NCBI GenBank assembly: GCA_017560825.1
Contig: JAFZED010000025.1
Location: 1-37,412 of the forward strand
DNA from: Bacteroidales bacterium
Lineage (GTDB): Bacteria > Bacteroidota > Bacteroidia > Bacteroidales > UBA932
Length of the DNA: 37,412 nt
Direction: 5' to 3'
Shown: positions 1 through 6,452 of the stretch, piece after piece
Numbering within the stretch: position 1 is the first letter of the stretch
How the letters are laid out: every line of letters begins with the position of its first letter
The notes under the pieces: generated by a model
The model's database searches: none
What the model was told of the DNA's origin: nothing
What the model saw: the letters and a program-made list of their open reading frames with translations, nothing else
Translations under genes and position numbers: made by a program

Positions 1-59
1 AATAGTTCCGATGGGAACATTAGTTTTGCCAACGATAGCATCAACTCTTCCTGCTTCAT
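1..59 (-). CDS. 5' end of a probable ISAon1-type transposase N-terminal protein (partial)
   Basis: A reading frame starts at an ATG at 59 on the minus strand and runs off the window after 19 codons, beginning MKQEELMLSLAKLMFPSEL. From memory this resembles the opening of the small N-terminal protein of ISAon1-family insertion sequences in Bacteroidota, which start with a similar helix ending in MLFP-type residues. A near-consensus Bacteroidota promoter lies just upstream, so this is an intact 5' end and not a random frame. The rest of the element lies outside the window. The family assignment rests on 19 residues and is tentative. Confidence 0.4.
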   Translation of the reverse strand, partial: MKQEELMLSLAKLMFPSEL

Positions 60-66
60 AATAAAT

Positions 67-100
67 AAGGTATCTCTGGTTTTGAATACAAAGATACCTT
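67..100. repeat. 9-bp inverted repeat upstream of the transposase-like ORF
   Basis: AAGGTATCT at 67-75 is the exact reverse complement of AGATACCTT at 92-100, with a 16-bp spacer. The right arm overlaps the -7 box of the minus-strand promoter, so the palindrome could be an operator, or the outer end of an insertion sequence. Seen directly; function inferred. Confidence 0.5.
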
Positions 101-119
101 AAGATTATTCAATCACAAA
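89..119 (-). promoter_or_regulatory. Bacteroidota sigma-ABfr-type promoter
   Basis: On the minus strand TTTG (116-119) is followed by exactly 19 bp and then TATCTTTG (89-96). This matches the published -33 TTTG / -7 TAnnTTTG consensus. It points at the partial ORF starting at 59. Confidence 0.7.
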
Positions 120-158
120 CACAGGGTTTTCCCGGTGATCCCATAAAAGATTAAGATT

Positions 159-275
159 ATGAGGAAGAAGAGATCTAAAGAAGAATTCGAGAAAGCTATT
201 CAACAATCGCATAGCATAGCAAAATGTTTTCAAACGAGTTCCGACATCTTGAAGAATAAATCCATATCTTTGTAG
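159..275 (+). CDS. Short ORF, possible N-terminal remnant of a larger gene
   Basis: ATG at 159 opens a 38-codon frame ending in TAG at 273-275. The peptide begins MRKKRSKEEFEKAIQQSHSI, which resembles the lysine-rich first helix of some phage-type HNH or helix-turn-helix proteins in Bacteroidota. It ends abruptly after about 38 residues. Its 3' end overlaps the -7 box of the next gene. It may be a truncated remnant or a chance frame. Confidence 0.2.
   Translation: MRKKRSKEEFEKAIQQSHSIAKCFQTSSDILKNKSISL
265..272 (+). promoter_or_regulatory. -7 box for the BRO-N/DinD-like gene
   Basis: TATCTTTG fits TAnnTTTG and lies 24 bases before the ATG at 297. No good TTTG is found 19 bp upstream, so only the -7 half is convincing. 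Confidence 0.5.
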
Positions 276-296
276 AAAGTCTAAAACGCATACGCT

Positions 297-1148
297 ATGT
301 CTGATATTGAAAAAATAAGATTGTTTGATAACCAGAAGATCAGAACTGTTTGGGTGGAGGAAGAGGAGGAGTGGTACTTTTCTGTCAAGGATGTTGTCAC
401 AATATTGACAGAAACGACTAATGCCAAGGACTATATTTCCAAAATGAGAAGAAGGGACGAGGAACTATCCAAAGGGTGGGGACAAATTGTCCACCCCCTT
501 ACAGTTCAGACGGCAGGAGGACCTCAAAAGGAGAACTGCGCTACACTGGAAGGGATTTTCCGTATCATCCAGTCAATCCCATCAAAGAAAGCAGAGCCGT
601 TCAAGCAATGGATGGCAGCGGTGGCTACAGAGAGAATCAACCAGATGATTGATCCGGAGCGAAGTATAGATCAGGCGATGGCTGATTATCGACGTCTTGG
701 TTATTCTGAATCTTGGATTACACGACGTATTAAAACCATTGAGATCCGCAAGGGACTGACAGATGAATGGAAGAGAGGCGGTATCACAAAGGAGATTGAT
801 TTTGCGATGCTGACTGACTTGATGTCAAAGACCTGGAGTGGACTGACCACTAGGGAATACAAGAAGCATAAAGGATTGACAAAAGAGAATCTTCGTGACA
901 ATATGACGAATATGGAACTGCTTCTGAATGCCCTGGCGGAAGAAACTGCTACTGAAATCAGCAAGGAACGTAATCCTCGGGGGTTGACAGAAAATGCAAG
1001 GATTGCCAAGGAGGGTGCAGATGTCGCAAAGGCCGCTCGTGAAGATGTGGAGAAACGTCTCGGAAGAAGTGTCGTTTCATCTGAGAAAGCCATCGACTAC
1101 ATCCAATCTCCCGAAGAACTGCCTTTTGAAAAGCCAGACGAACAATAA
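297..1148 (+). CDS. BRO-N domain / DNA-damage-inducible protein D (DinD)-like protein
   Basis: The 283-aa protein has an N-terminal BRO-N-type domain (about residues 8-115, with WYFSVKDVV and the LEGIFRIIQSIPSKKAEPFKQW stretch split across residues 84-105). Its C-terminal half resembles E. coli DinD: an EYKKHKGL motif near residue 187, then a NMTNMELLLNALAEE region and a charged tail containing RNPRGLTENARIAKEGADV-like sequence. Length is close to E. coli DinD (about 274 aa), which is SOS-induced and reported to inhibit RecA. BRO-N domains bind DNA in phages and insect viruses. It has its own promoter box and is followed by a terminator, so it is monocistronic. Composition is AT-richer than the genes after 1.8 kb, and it lies beside an IS-like ORF, which suggests acquisition. 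Function is inferred from family only. Confidence 0.75.
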   Translation: MSDIEKIRLFDNQKIRTVWVEEEEEWYFSVKDVVTILTETTNAKDYISKMRRRDEELSKGWGQIVHPLTVQTAGGPQKENCATLEGIFRIIQSIPSKKAEPFKQWMAAVATERINQMIDPERSIDQAMADYRRLGYSESWITRRIKTIEIRKGLTDEWKRGGITKEIDFAMLTDLMSKTWSGLTTREYKKHKGLTKENLRDNMTNMELLLNALAEETATEISKERNPRGLTENARIAKEGADVAKAAREDVEKRLGRSVVSSEKAIDYIQSPEELPFEKPDEQ

Positions 1149-1201
1149 AGACAGATTTTACAAAAATCTTCCGCAACCGCTTCCCGTCCGGAGCACGCAA
1201 G

Positions 1202-1235
1202 CCCCTCTTGGAAGAAGTTCCCGGAGGGGTTTTTG
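1202..1235 (+). terminator. Rho-independent terminator after the DinD-like gene
   Basis: CCCCTC (1202-1207) pairs with GAGGGG (1224-1229). An inner GGAA-gaag-TTCC stem lies between them, and a TTTTTG tract follows immediately. It separates the DinD-like gene from vsr. Confidence 0.75.
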
Positions 1236-1268
1236 TTTGGGCTATACTCCAAAAAAGAGTTATATTTG
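1236..1268 (+). promoter_or_regulatory. Promoter of vsr
   Basis: TTTG at 1236-1239 and TATATTTG at 1261-1268 are separated by 21 bp, slightly longer than the 19-bp optimum. The ATG of vsr begins only five bases after the -7 box, so the transcript should start at or next to the start codon. Confidence 0.6.
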
Positions 1269-1272
1269 CCTT

Positions 1273-1854
1273 ATGGCAGATAAGCTCACCCCTAGTCAGC
1301 GACATCGTTGTATGTCCCGTATTCGCGGGAAGGACACCAGACCGGAGGTTCTGGTGAGGCGGGGACTGCACGCCAGGGGTTTCAGATTCAGGCTGCAGGA
1401 CAGGAAACTTCCGGGGAAGCCTGACATCACCTTGCCAAGGTGGGGTGTCGCAATAATGGTGAACGGATGCTTCTGGCACGGGCACAAGGGATGTCGATAT
1501 GCAACCAAACCTCAGACGAATCCGGAATTTTGGGAGGCCAAGATTGCAAGGAACAGGCACCGTGATGAGGTGACTGAGGCACATCTGGAGGCTCTTGGCT
1601 GGACCGTCATCACTGTGTGGGAATGCGAGCTTAAGGGCAAAGAGACTGCTGAAGCGAGGCTTGAAGCCCTGGCTGATGAGATACGGCAGGCCGGAGAAAG
1701 GAGAAAGCAGTCCGAAAGCCAGAGAAGGATCAGCCGCCTGAATGCCAAGAGAGAAAGAGAACAACTGCTTGCAAGACAGGCCAGACTTGAAGAAGAGCTC
1801 AAACGCAGGTTCCCTATTCCAAGAAAAATAAAAAACGAATCCAAAAGCGAATAG
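1273..1854 (+). CDS. vsr: Very short patch repair endonuclease
   Basis: The 193-aa protein matches Vsr, which nicks 5' of T in T:G mismatches that arise by deamination of 5-methylcytosine. Visible family motifs are SRIRGKDTRPE (15-25), LPGKPDI with the catalytic aspartate D51, NGCFWHGHKGC with H69 (both numbered as in E. coli Vsr), and WTVITVWECEL. The start at 1273 is chosen because MADKL aligns with the E. coli N terminus and sits just after a promoter box. Residues from about 135 on form an extra arginine/glutamate-rich, probably coiled-coil tail (RRKQSESQRR to the end) not present in E. coli Vsr. Vsr usually neighbours a Dcm-type cytosine methyltransferase; none is visible here. PAP2 follows after 6 bp. 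Confidence 0.9.
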   Translation: MADKLTPSQRHRCMSRIRGKDTRPEVLVRRGLHARGFRFRLQDRKLPGKPDITLPRWGVAIMVNGCFWHGHKGCRYATKPQTNPEFWEAKIARNRHRDEVTEAHLEALGWTVITVWECELKGKETAEARLEALADEIRQAGERRKQSESQRRISRLNAKREREQLLARQARLEEELKRRFPIPRKIKNESKSE

Positions 1855-1860
1855 ACCTAT

Positions 1861-2937
1861 ATGACATTCCGCCATTTCATATTATCCCTGACCCTCTGCC
1901 TGGCGTTTTGCGTCCGCATCGATGCACAGATGCCTGAGCGTCATAGCATTGACTCCGACATCGCGGCCTTGCGCAACAATTGGATGCCGGCGTTCGATTA
2001 CAGCTATGACGACTACCTCCAGTACGCACCGGCCGGGGTAATGCTCGGCCTGAAGATAAGCGGATATGAGGGCAGAAGCGAATGGGGCCGGATGCTGGTA
2101 AGCGACGGTTTTTCGGCAGCGATAATGGCAGGTACTGTAAACGGAATGAAATATTCCATAGCCCGTATGCGACCAGACGGAAGCCGCCGCAACTCTTTCC
2201 CGTCGGGCCACACAGCAACCGCCTTCCTGACGGCGACAATGCTTCATAAGGAATATGGATGGAAGGACCCGTGGATGAGCATAGGGGGATATACCGCCGC
2301 GGCCGTGACCGGCCTGTCACGCATCCTCAACAACCGCCACTGGCTAACTGACGTGATCGCAGGGGCAGGCATAGGAATAGGCTCAGTACATCTGGGCTAC
2401 TACCTGACAGACAGGATCTTCGGCAACCGCCAGCTCAGCAGCGGCTACTACAGGAGCGAGCCATTCTACGACACGACTAAAAAACATTACACAGCCGAAC
2501 TTGTCTTCGGCCAGCGATTCATACTCGGGGCCGATGCATATATGGACTCCGGCGAGCTGCCGATGAGAGGCGGAATGGCCGGAGTGTCTGCAGACATACC
2601 TCTCTCGCCAGGCAAGGGCCTGACCGGCAGAGCGTCTGCAAGCTCCCTCACCTACTCTTCTTCCGAAGTCACCACCCTGTACTCAATAATGGGTGGAGGA
2701 TTCTACAACTTCAACTTCGCAAAAGTTATGGAACTCCAGCTGAAGGCAATGATCGGATATGCATCCGAAAACAGCAGCTCAGGCGTGTGCCTTGGAGCCG
2801 GAGCGGGACTCAACATAATCATCGCTGACAACTTCAAGGTCAAGTTCTTCACCGAGTTGGAGTCAGCCTCATTGAACCGGAATCTGCCTTGGCTCAACAC
2901 CCTCATAACAGGCTTCGGCACCGGATGGTTCTGGTAA
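1861..2937 (+). CDS. PAP2-superfamily phosphatase with C-terminal barrel-like region
   Basis: The 358-aa protein has a signal peptide (residues 1-22, ending in DAQ) and a complete PAP2/acid phosphatase signature: K97-YSIARMRP105, PSGH at 114-117, and SRILNNRHWLTD at 153-164 with H160 and D164. Such enzymes dephosphorylate lipid phosphates or undecaprenyl pyrophosphate on the outer side of the membrane. The final 150 residues are rich in alternating aromatic and small residues and end in GFGTGWFW, a terminal-aromatic pattern of outer-membrane beta-barrels. The enzyme may therefore be tethered to the outer membrane, like LpxE-type or PagP-neighbouring PAP2 proteins in Bacteroidota. It is probably cotranscribed with vsr (6-bp gap) and the nitroreductase-like gene (30-bp gap). 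Confidence 0.8.
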   Translation: MTFRHFILSLTLCLAFCVRIDAQMPERHSIDSDIAALRNNWMPAFDYSYDDYLQYAPAGVMLGLKISGYEGRSEWGRMLVSDGFSAAIMAGTVNGMKYSIARMRPDGSRRNSFPSGHTATAFLTATMLHKEYGWKDPWMSIGGYTAAAVTGLSRILNNRHWLTDVIAGAGIGIGSVHLGYYLTDRIFGNRQLSSGYYRSEPFYDTTKKHYTAELVFGQRFILGADAYMDSGELPMRGGMAGVSADIPLSPGKGLTGRASASSLTYSSSEVTTLYSIMGGGFYNFNFAKVMELQLKAMIGYASENSSSGVCLGAGAGLNIIIADNFKVKFFTELESASLNRNLPWLNTLITGFGTGWFW

Positions 2938-2967
2938 CAGAAAGAACAAACTAAAAACCAACAATAT

Positions 2968-3597
2968 ATGAAAACTTTCAACATCCTTTCAGCAGCCATC
3001 CTCCTTCTGGTGGCTTCAGCCTGTTGCCAGAATCAGGCACAGAGTAGCGGGAACAATTCAGACGCAGTCATCGAGAACATAATGGCTCGCCGCAGCATCA
3101 GACAGTACAAGGACATCCCTGTAGGACGAGACACAATGAATGTCATCCTCGAATGTGGAATCAATGCCCCTAACGGCCAGAACAGACAGTCTTGGGAGGT
3201 ACGCGTTGTCGATAGCCCTGCACTTATGGACGAGATCAAGGAAGCTATGGCTCAGGGCCATCCTGATATGGAGCCGAAAGCCGTAAAGGGATGCTTCAGA
3301 GATGCACCGGTTATGGTGTTCATAGCACGCGATCCTTCATATGACTTCTCGGCATACGACTGCGGCCTCCTCGCCGAAAATATGATGCTTTCAGCCTGGT
3401 CGCTCGGAATAGGTTCCATCTGCCTCGGCAGTCCGGTACGCTTCCTCACAGACAATGACGCCTGCAGGCCGGTCCTTGAAAAACTAGGCTTCAGCGCGGG
3501 CTACGAACTTTGCCTCTGCGTCGGCTTCGGCTACGCCGACGAAGCCCCTGCAGCAAAACAGCGCAACCCGGAGAAAGTAAAATTCGTAGAACCATAA
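2968..3597 (+). CDS. Nitroreductase-family lipoprotein
   Basis: The 209-aa protein begins with a lipoprotein signal peptide (LLLVASAC, acylated C19). The mature part fits the FMN-dependent nitroreductase fold: the RRSIRQYKD FMN-phosphate motif (about 41-49), the NAPNGQNRQSWEV segment (67-79), and AYDCGLLAENMMLSAWSLGI, the long helix at the dimer interface. It ends in the GYADEAP-type loop typical of the family. Secreted lipoprotein versions occur in Bacteroidota, but their substrates are unknown. It is probably the last gene of the vsr-PAP2 run and is followed by a large palindrome facing the convergent transporter gene. Confidence 0.8.
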   Translation: MKTFNILSAAILLLVASACCQNQAQSSGNNSDAVIENIMARRSIRQYKDIPVGRDTMNVILECGINAPNGQNRQSWEVRVVDSPALMDEIKEAMAQGHPDMEPKAVKGCFRDAPVMVFIARDPSYDFSAYDCGLLAENMMLSAWSLGIGSICLGSPVRFLTDNDACRPVLEKLGFSAGYELCLCVGFGYADEAPAAKQRNPEKVKFVEP

Positions 3598-3622
3598 TCA
3601 CTAATAAGCTGACAATCAACAC

Positions 3623-3670
3623 TTTCCCCTGAATCACCTGCTCCATTTGCCGCAGGTGATTCAGGGGAAA
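3623..3670. terminator. 18-bp perfect palindrome between convergent genes
   Basis: Bases 3623-3640 (ending GAATCACCTG) are the exact reverse complement of 3653-3670 (starting CAGGTGATTC), with a 12-base loop. It lies between two convergent genes and should form a strong hairpin from either side. T-runs are on the 5' arm and A-runs on the 3' arm, so it lacks the usual U-tract. Termination is likely but not of the standard type. Confidence 0.6.
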
Positions 3671-3700
3671 ACATTATTATTCAACCAGTTAGCGAAACTG

Positions 3701-5560
3701 CTAAAATGGGAAGAAGAGCGGCAGGACGATGACCATCACGACTCCCATCAGGATCTGGAGCGGAAGGCCGACCTTCACGTAGTCCATAAAGGTGTATTGT
3801 CCTGCTGACATCACCAGGGCGTTAGGCGGTGTGGAGAACGGTGAGGCGAAGCACATACTTGCAGCGACTGTCACCGCAAACATAAACGGCACCGGACTTA
3901 CGCCGATCTGCATAGCACACTGGAGTGCGATAGGGGCCATAAGGACAGCTGTCACGGTGTTGCTGATGAATATGGTCATCACAGATGTGGCGGCATAGAT
4001 ACCTGCAAGAAGGAGGCGCGGACCGCTTGCTCCAAGACCGGTAACGATAGCACCCGAAATCATCTCCGACACACCTGTCTTCTCAAGAGCGATTGACATC
4101 GGAAGCATAGCGGCAAACAGCACTATTGTCTGCCAGTTGATGGTCTTGTAGGCTGCCTCGACACTGCGGACACAACCGGTAATCACCATCAGCACGGCTG
4201 CAAGAAGCACTGAAGTCACAGGAGCCACAGGAATGCTGTCCACAACCATCATCACGATCATAGCGACCATAATGGCAGCCGCAACAGGAGCCTTGTAGTC
4301 CAACGTCACCTTTGCAGCCTCCTGAAGTGGCTCACCCAGAACCACCCAGTTTGTAGACTCCTTCTTCATACGCGCAATGTCCTTCCACGCGCCCTGAACC
4401 AGAAGCACATCTCCGCTAAGCATCTTTACATTGCCAAGGTCATTCAATATATACTCCTTCTTTCTTCTGATACCCAGCACATTGACGCTGAACTTGCTGC
4501 GGAAGCCGGCATCGATGATGGTGCGGTTGATCATCGACGAAGAAGGCATTATGAGGATCTCCGCAACACCTATATCGAAGAAATCAAGAGAAGCATTTGA
4601 AGAGCTGCCGTCGATCTCGTCGGTATGATTGTCCAGAAGACGGAGGGTGTAGTCCTCTGCAAACTTTGCAATCATCTCAGGATCACCCGAAAGATACAGG
4701 ACATCATTCTGCTTCAGCATAAGGTCAGGCGAGGCAAGCTGCTGGTTGACAGTACGCACAAACCTGTTCTGACCTGTACTGCGTCGCAGCTCAAGGACAT
4801 TGATTCCGTACTCACGATAGATATTCAGATCCACTACAGTCTGACCGATAGCCTTCGAATCGTGGCTCTTGATGTGCACGCGGAAAAGGTTGTCCGACAC
4901 TCCATACTCCTTCACAAGCTCCTTAAATGACTTGCCCGAATCCTTGCCATCCTTCACCTTGTCCTTGGCTGTCAGCATCTTTGTGGCAGGAAGAAGGTAG
5001 AGAATACCCACTCCAAGAGTCACGAGACCGACAGGGAGGAAGGAGAAGAAGCCAAGCGAACCGAAGCCTGCTGAGGCGAGGGTGTCGCTGACGATAAGGT
5101 TGGGCGGCGTACCGATGAGGGTCATCATACCACCCATACTGCTGGCAAAGGCCAGAGGCATAAGAAGACGGCGCGAAGAAGTACCGGCAGCAGCGGCCAT
5201 ACTCACAACGATAGGGAGCATAAGGGCAACTGTACCGGTGTTGCTGACAAACATTCCGATGGCCGAAGTCACGATCATAACAAGCAGGAACAGACGGAGT
5301 TCGCTGTTTCCCGCAAGGGTCATCACCTTACTTCCGATCATCTTCGCAAGGCCGGTCTGGAATATACCGCCGCCGACGATGAAAAGGCCCACCATCATTA
5401 TCACAGTCGTGTTTGAGAAGCCCGACAAAGCCTCGGTCGGGTTCAGTACCTGGCACAGAAGCAGTGCCAGAAGGGCGCATATTGCCACGAGGTCAGAACG
5501 GACCTTGCCGCTGACGAACAATATGGCCGAAATCAATAATATTATAAGGGTTGCTATCAT
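3701..5560 (-). CDS. SLC13/DASS-family transporter with two TrkA-C domains
   Basis: The 619-aa inner-membrane protein has two homologous membrane halves separated by a soluble insert. In the first half are VSNTGT (105-110) and IGTPPN (149-154); in the second, ISNTVT (532-537) and STPPN (576-580). These paired SNT and TPP motifs bind sodium and the anion in divalent-anion:sodium symporters (dicarboxylates or sulfate). Residues about 215-420 hold two RCK_C/TrkA-C-like regulatory domains, typical of the SAC1/YbiR-like subgroup. The frame is open further upstream, but that would overlap the lrp gene. ATG at 5560 begins directly with the first membrane helix (MIATLIILLISAILF) and is preferred. The adjacent Lrp gene on the same strand (41-bp gap) may regulate it. 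The substrate cannot be read from the sequence. Confidence 0.85.
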   Translation of the reverse strand: MIATLIILLISAILFVSGKVRSDLVAICALLALLLCQVLNPTEALSGFSNTTVIMMVGLFIVGGGIFQTGLAKMIGSKVMTLAGNSELRLFLLVMIVTSAIGMFVSNTGTVALMLPIVVSMAAAAGTSSRRLLMPLAFASSMGGMMTLIGTPPNLIVSDTLASAGFGSLGFFSFLPVGLVTLGVGILYLLPATKMLTAKDKVKDGKDSGKSFKELVKEYGVSDNLFRVHIKSHDSKAIGQTVVDLNIYREYGINVLELRRSTGQNRFVRTVNQQLASPDLMLKQNDVLYLSGDPEMIAKFAEDYTLRLLDNHTDEIDGSSSNASLDFFDIGVAEILIMPSSSMINRTIIDAGFRSKFSVNVLGIRRKKEYILNDLGNVKMLSGDVLLVQGAWKDIARMKKESTNWVVLGEPLQEAAKVTLDYKAPVAAAIMVAMIVMMVVDSIPVAPVTSVLLAAVLMVITGCVRSVEAAYKTINWQTIVLFAAMLPMSIALEKTGVSEMISGAIVTGLGASGPRLLLAGIYAATSVMTIFISNTVTAVLMAPIALQCAMQIGVSPVPFMFAVTVAASMCFASPFSTPPNALVMSAGQYTFMDYVKVGLPLQILMGVVMVIVLPLFFPF

Positions 5561-5601
5561 AATTCCGAAAAAGACTGCAAAGATATAAAAAAAAGAACGC
5601 A

Positions 5602-6069
5602 CTACGCTTTCAACGGCACCGACAAGGTGTTCTTGACCTCTCCGATCACGAATATACTGTGGAGCGAACCGATACATTCCAGGTCGCCGAGAGTTCCGAG
5701 GACAAAATTCTGATAGTCCTGCATACTGCGGGCATATATCTTCAGCTGATAGTCATAATCGCCCGAAGTGTTGAAGCACTCCACTACCTCCTCTATATCC
5801 GCTATCACTGAAACAAACTGCTTGCTGAATTCCTTGCTGTGGTGCTTCAGGCGCACATTGCAGAGGACCATAAGGCCGTTTCCGGCCTTGATCGGGTCCA
5901 CGACGGCGATATATTTCTTTATATATCCCTCTCTTTCAAGGCGTTTCTGCCTCTCGAACACGGGCGAGGGCGAAAGATTCACCTTCGCCGCGAGCTCCTT
6001 TGTCGTCAGTTTTGCATCCTTCTGCAGTTCACGCAGAATCAGGATGTCGGTACGATCCAATGTCTCCAT
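5602..6069 (-). CDS. Lrp/AsnC-family transcriptional regulator
   Basis: The 155-aa protein opens with METLDRTDILILRELQKDAK, the classic Lrp N terminus. A winged helix-turn-helix follows (TTKELAAKVNLSPSPVFERQ, about 22-41, with the RLEREGYI wing). The C-terminal half is the RAM/AsnC ligand-binding and oligomerisation domain (VECFNTSGDYDYQLKIYA, about 97-114). Family members sense amino acids and control their metabolism or transport. It is followed on the same strand by the SLC13-type transporter and lies back to back with metX, so both are plausible targets. This is inferred from position only. Confidence 0.9.
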   Translation of the reverse strand: METLDRTDILILRELQKDAKLTTKELAAKVNLSPSPVFERQKRLEREGYIKKYIAVVDPIKAGNGLMVLCNVRLKHHSKEFSKQFVSVIADIEEVVECFNTSGDYDYQLKIYARSMQDYQNFVLGTLGDLECIGSLHSIFVIGEVKNTLSVPLKA

Positions 6070-6131
6070 ATTTACAATCCAAAAAGAAAGCGTTTCACAG
6101 AATATTATTCCGTATTTTATGCCATTTCAAG

Positions 6132-6139
6132 CAAATATA
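6132..6139 (-). promoter_or_regulatory. -7 box of the lrp gene
   Basis: TATATTTG on the minus strand lies 62 bases upstream of the lrp ATG at 6069. The -33 region is not consensus. AT-rich dyad-like sequence (AATATT repeats, 6140-6200) surrounds it and could bind the regulator itself. Confidence 0.55.
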
Positions 6140-6269
6140 GAATATTTTCCCGAAATATTCAGAAAGGTTGCATATATTATTCCAATATATCATCTTTGCA
6201 GCCCGATTCAGCAATAAAAATACTATCTTTGCACGTTTTTGCGCGAAGCGGATAACATACTGATTATTA

Positions 6270-6452
6270 CTTAACTTTCGCTCTGCGAAAGACCTTATAT
6301 TTGAGACCTTTAGGTCGATAGTAAGTCCTCCTCCAGGGAGGAGGATTTAGGAGGAGGGAGCAATAAACAAACAAAGGCGCGGTGGGGAGAAGTTTCGCAA
6401 GTTTCACCAGCCTTCAATTAATCAATGATTTATCACTTGCGAAACTTGAGTT
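6270..6452 (+). promoter_or_regulatory. Structured leader/repeat element, copy 1, upstream of metX
   Basis: In order it holds CTTTCGC-tct-GCGAAAG (6275-6291), a -7 box (6296-6303), GACC-TTTA-GGTC, the hairpin TCCTCCTCC-AG-GGAGGAGGA, a second purine arm (TTTAGGAGGAGGG), and a 13-bp inverted repeat: AAGTTTCGCAAGT at 6390-6402 with ACTTGCGAAACTT at 6435-6447. The right arm ends five bases before the metX ATG. A closely matching copy lies at 23740-23924 on the minus strand, and the central hairpin recurs near 11670. It fills most of the 383-bp gap between lrp and metX. The rest of the gap is AT-rich lrp promoter and a second possible -7 box (TATCTTTG, 6224-6231). I see no match to SAM-I or SAM-II riboswitch cores. 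Confidence 0.65.
6296..6303 (+). promoter_or_regulatory. Probable -7 box for metX
   Basis: TATATTTG fits TAnnTTTG and sits inside the repeated leader element. The equivalent base positions in the other copy read TATTTTTG, which also fits. Use of this box would give a 5' leader of about 145 nt. Confidence 0.5.

Noticed and set aside
297-1854. Restriction-modification or phage-defence system made of the DinD-like protein and Vsr
   Set aside because: The genes are separated by a terminator and a new promoter, and no methyltransferase or restriction nuclease is present.
958-1875. 305-codon minus-strand frame opposite the DinD-like and vsr genes
   Set aside because: It is antisense to two genes with clear family motifs, and its translation has no recognisable domain.
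5561-5677. Upstream start of the SLC13 transporter at 5677
   Set aside because: It would overlap the 3' end of lrp by 76 bp and place 39 polar residues before the first membrane helix.
6296-6452. SAM riboswitch upstream of metX
   Set aside because: No SAM-I, SAM-II or related core could be found, and the same structure occurs near pepP, which is not a methionine gene.
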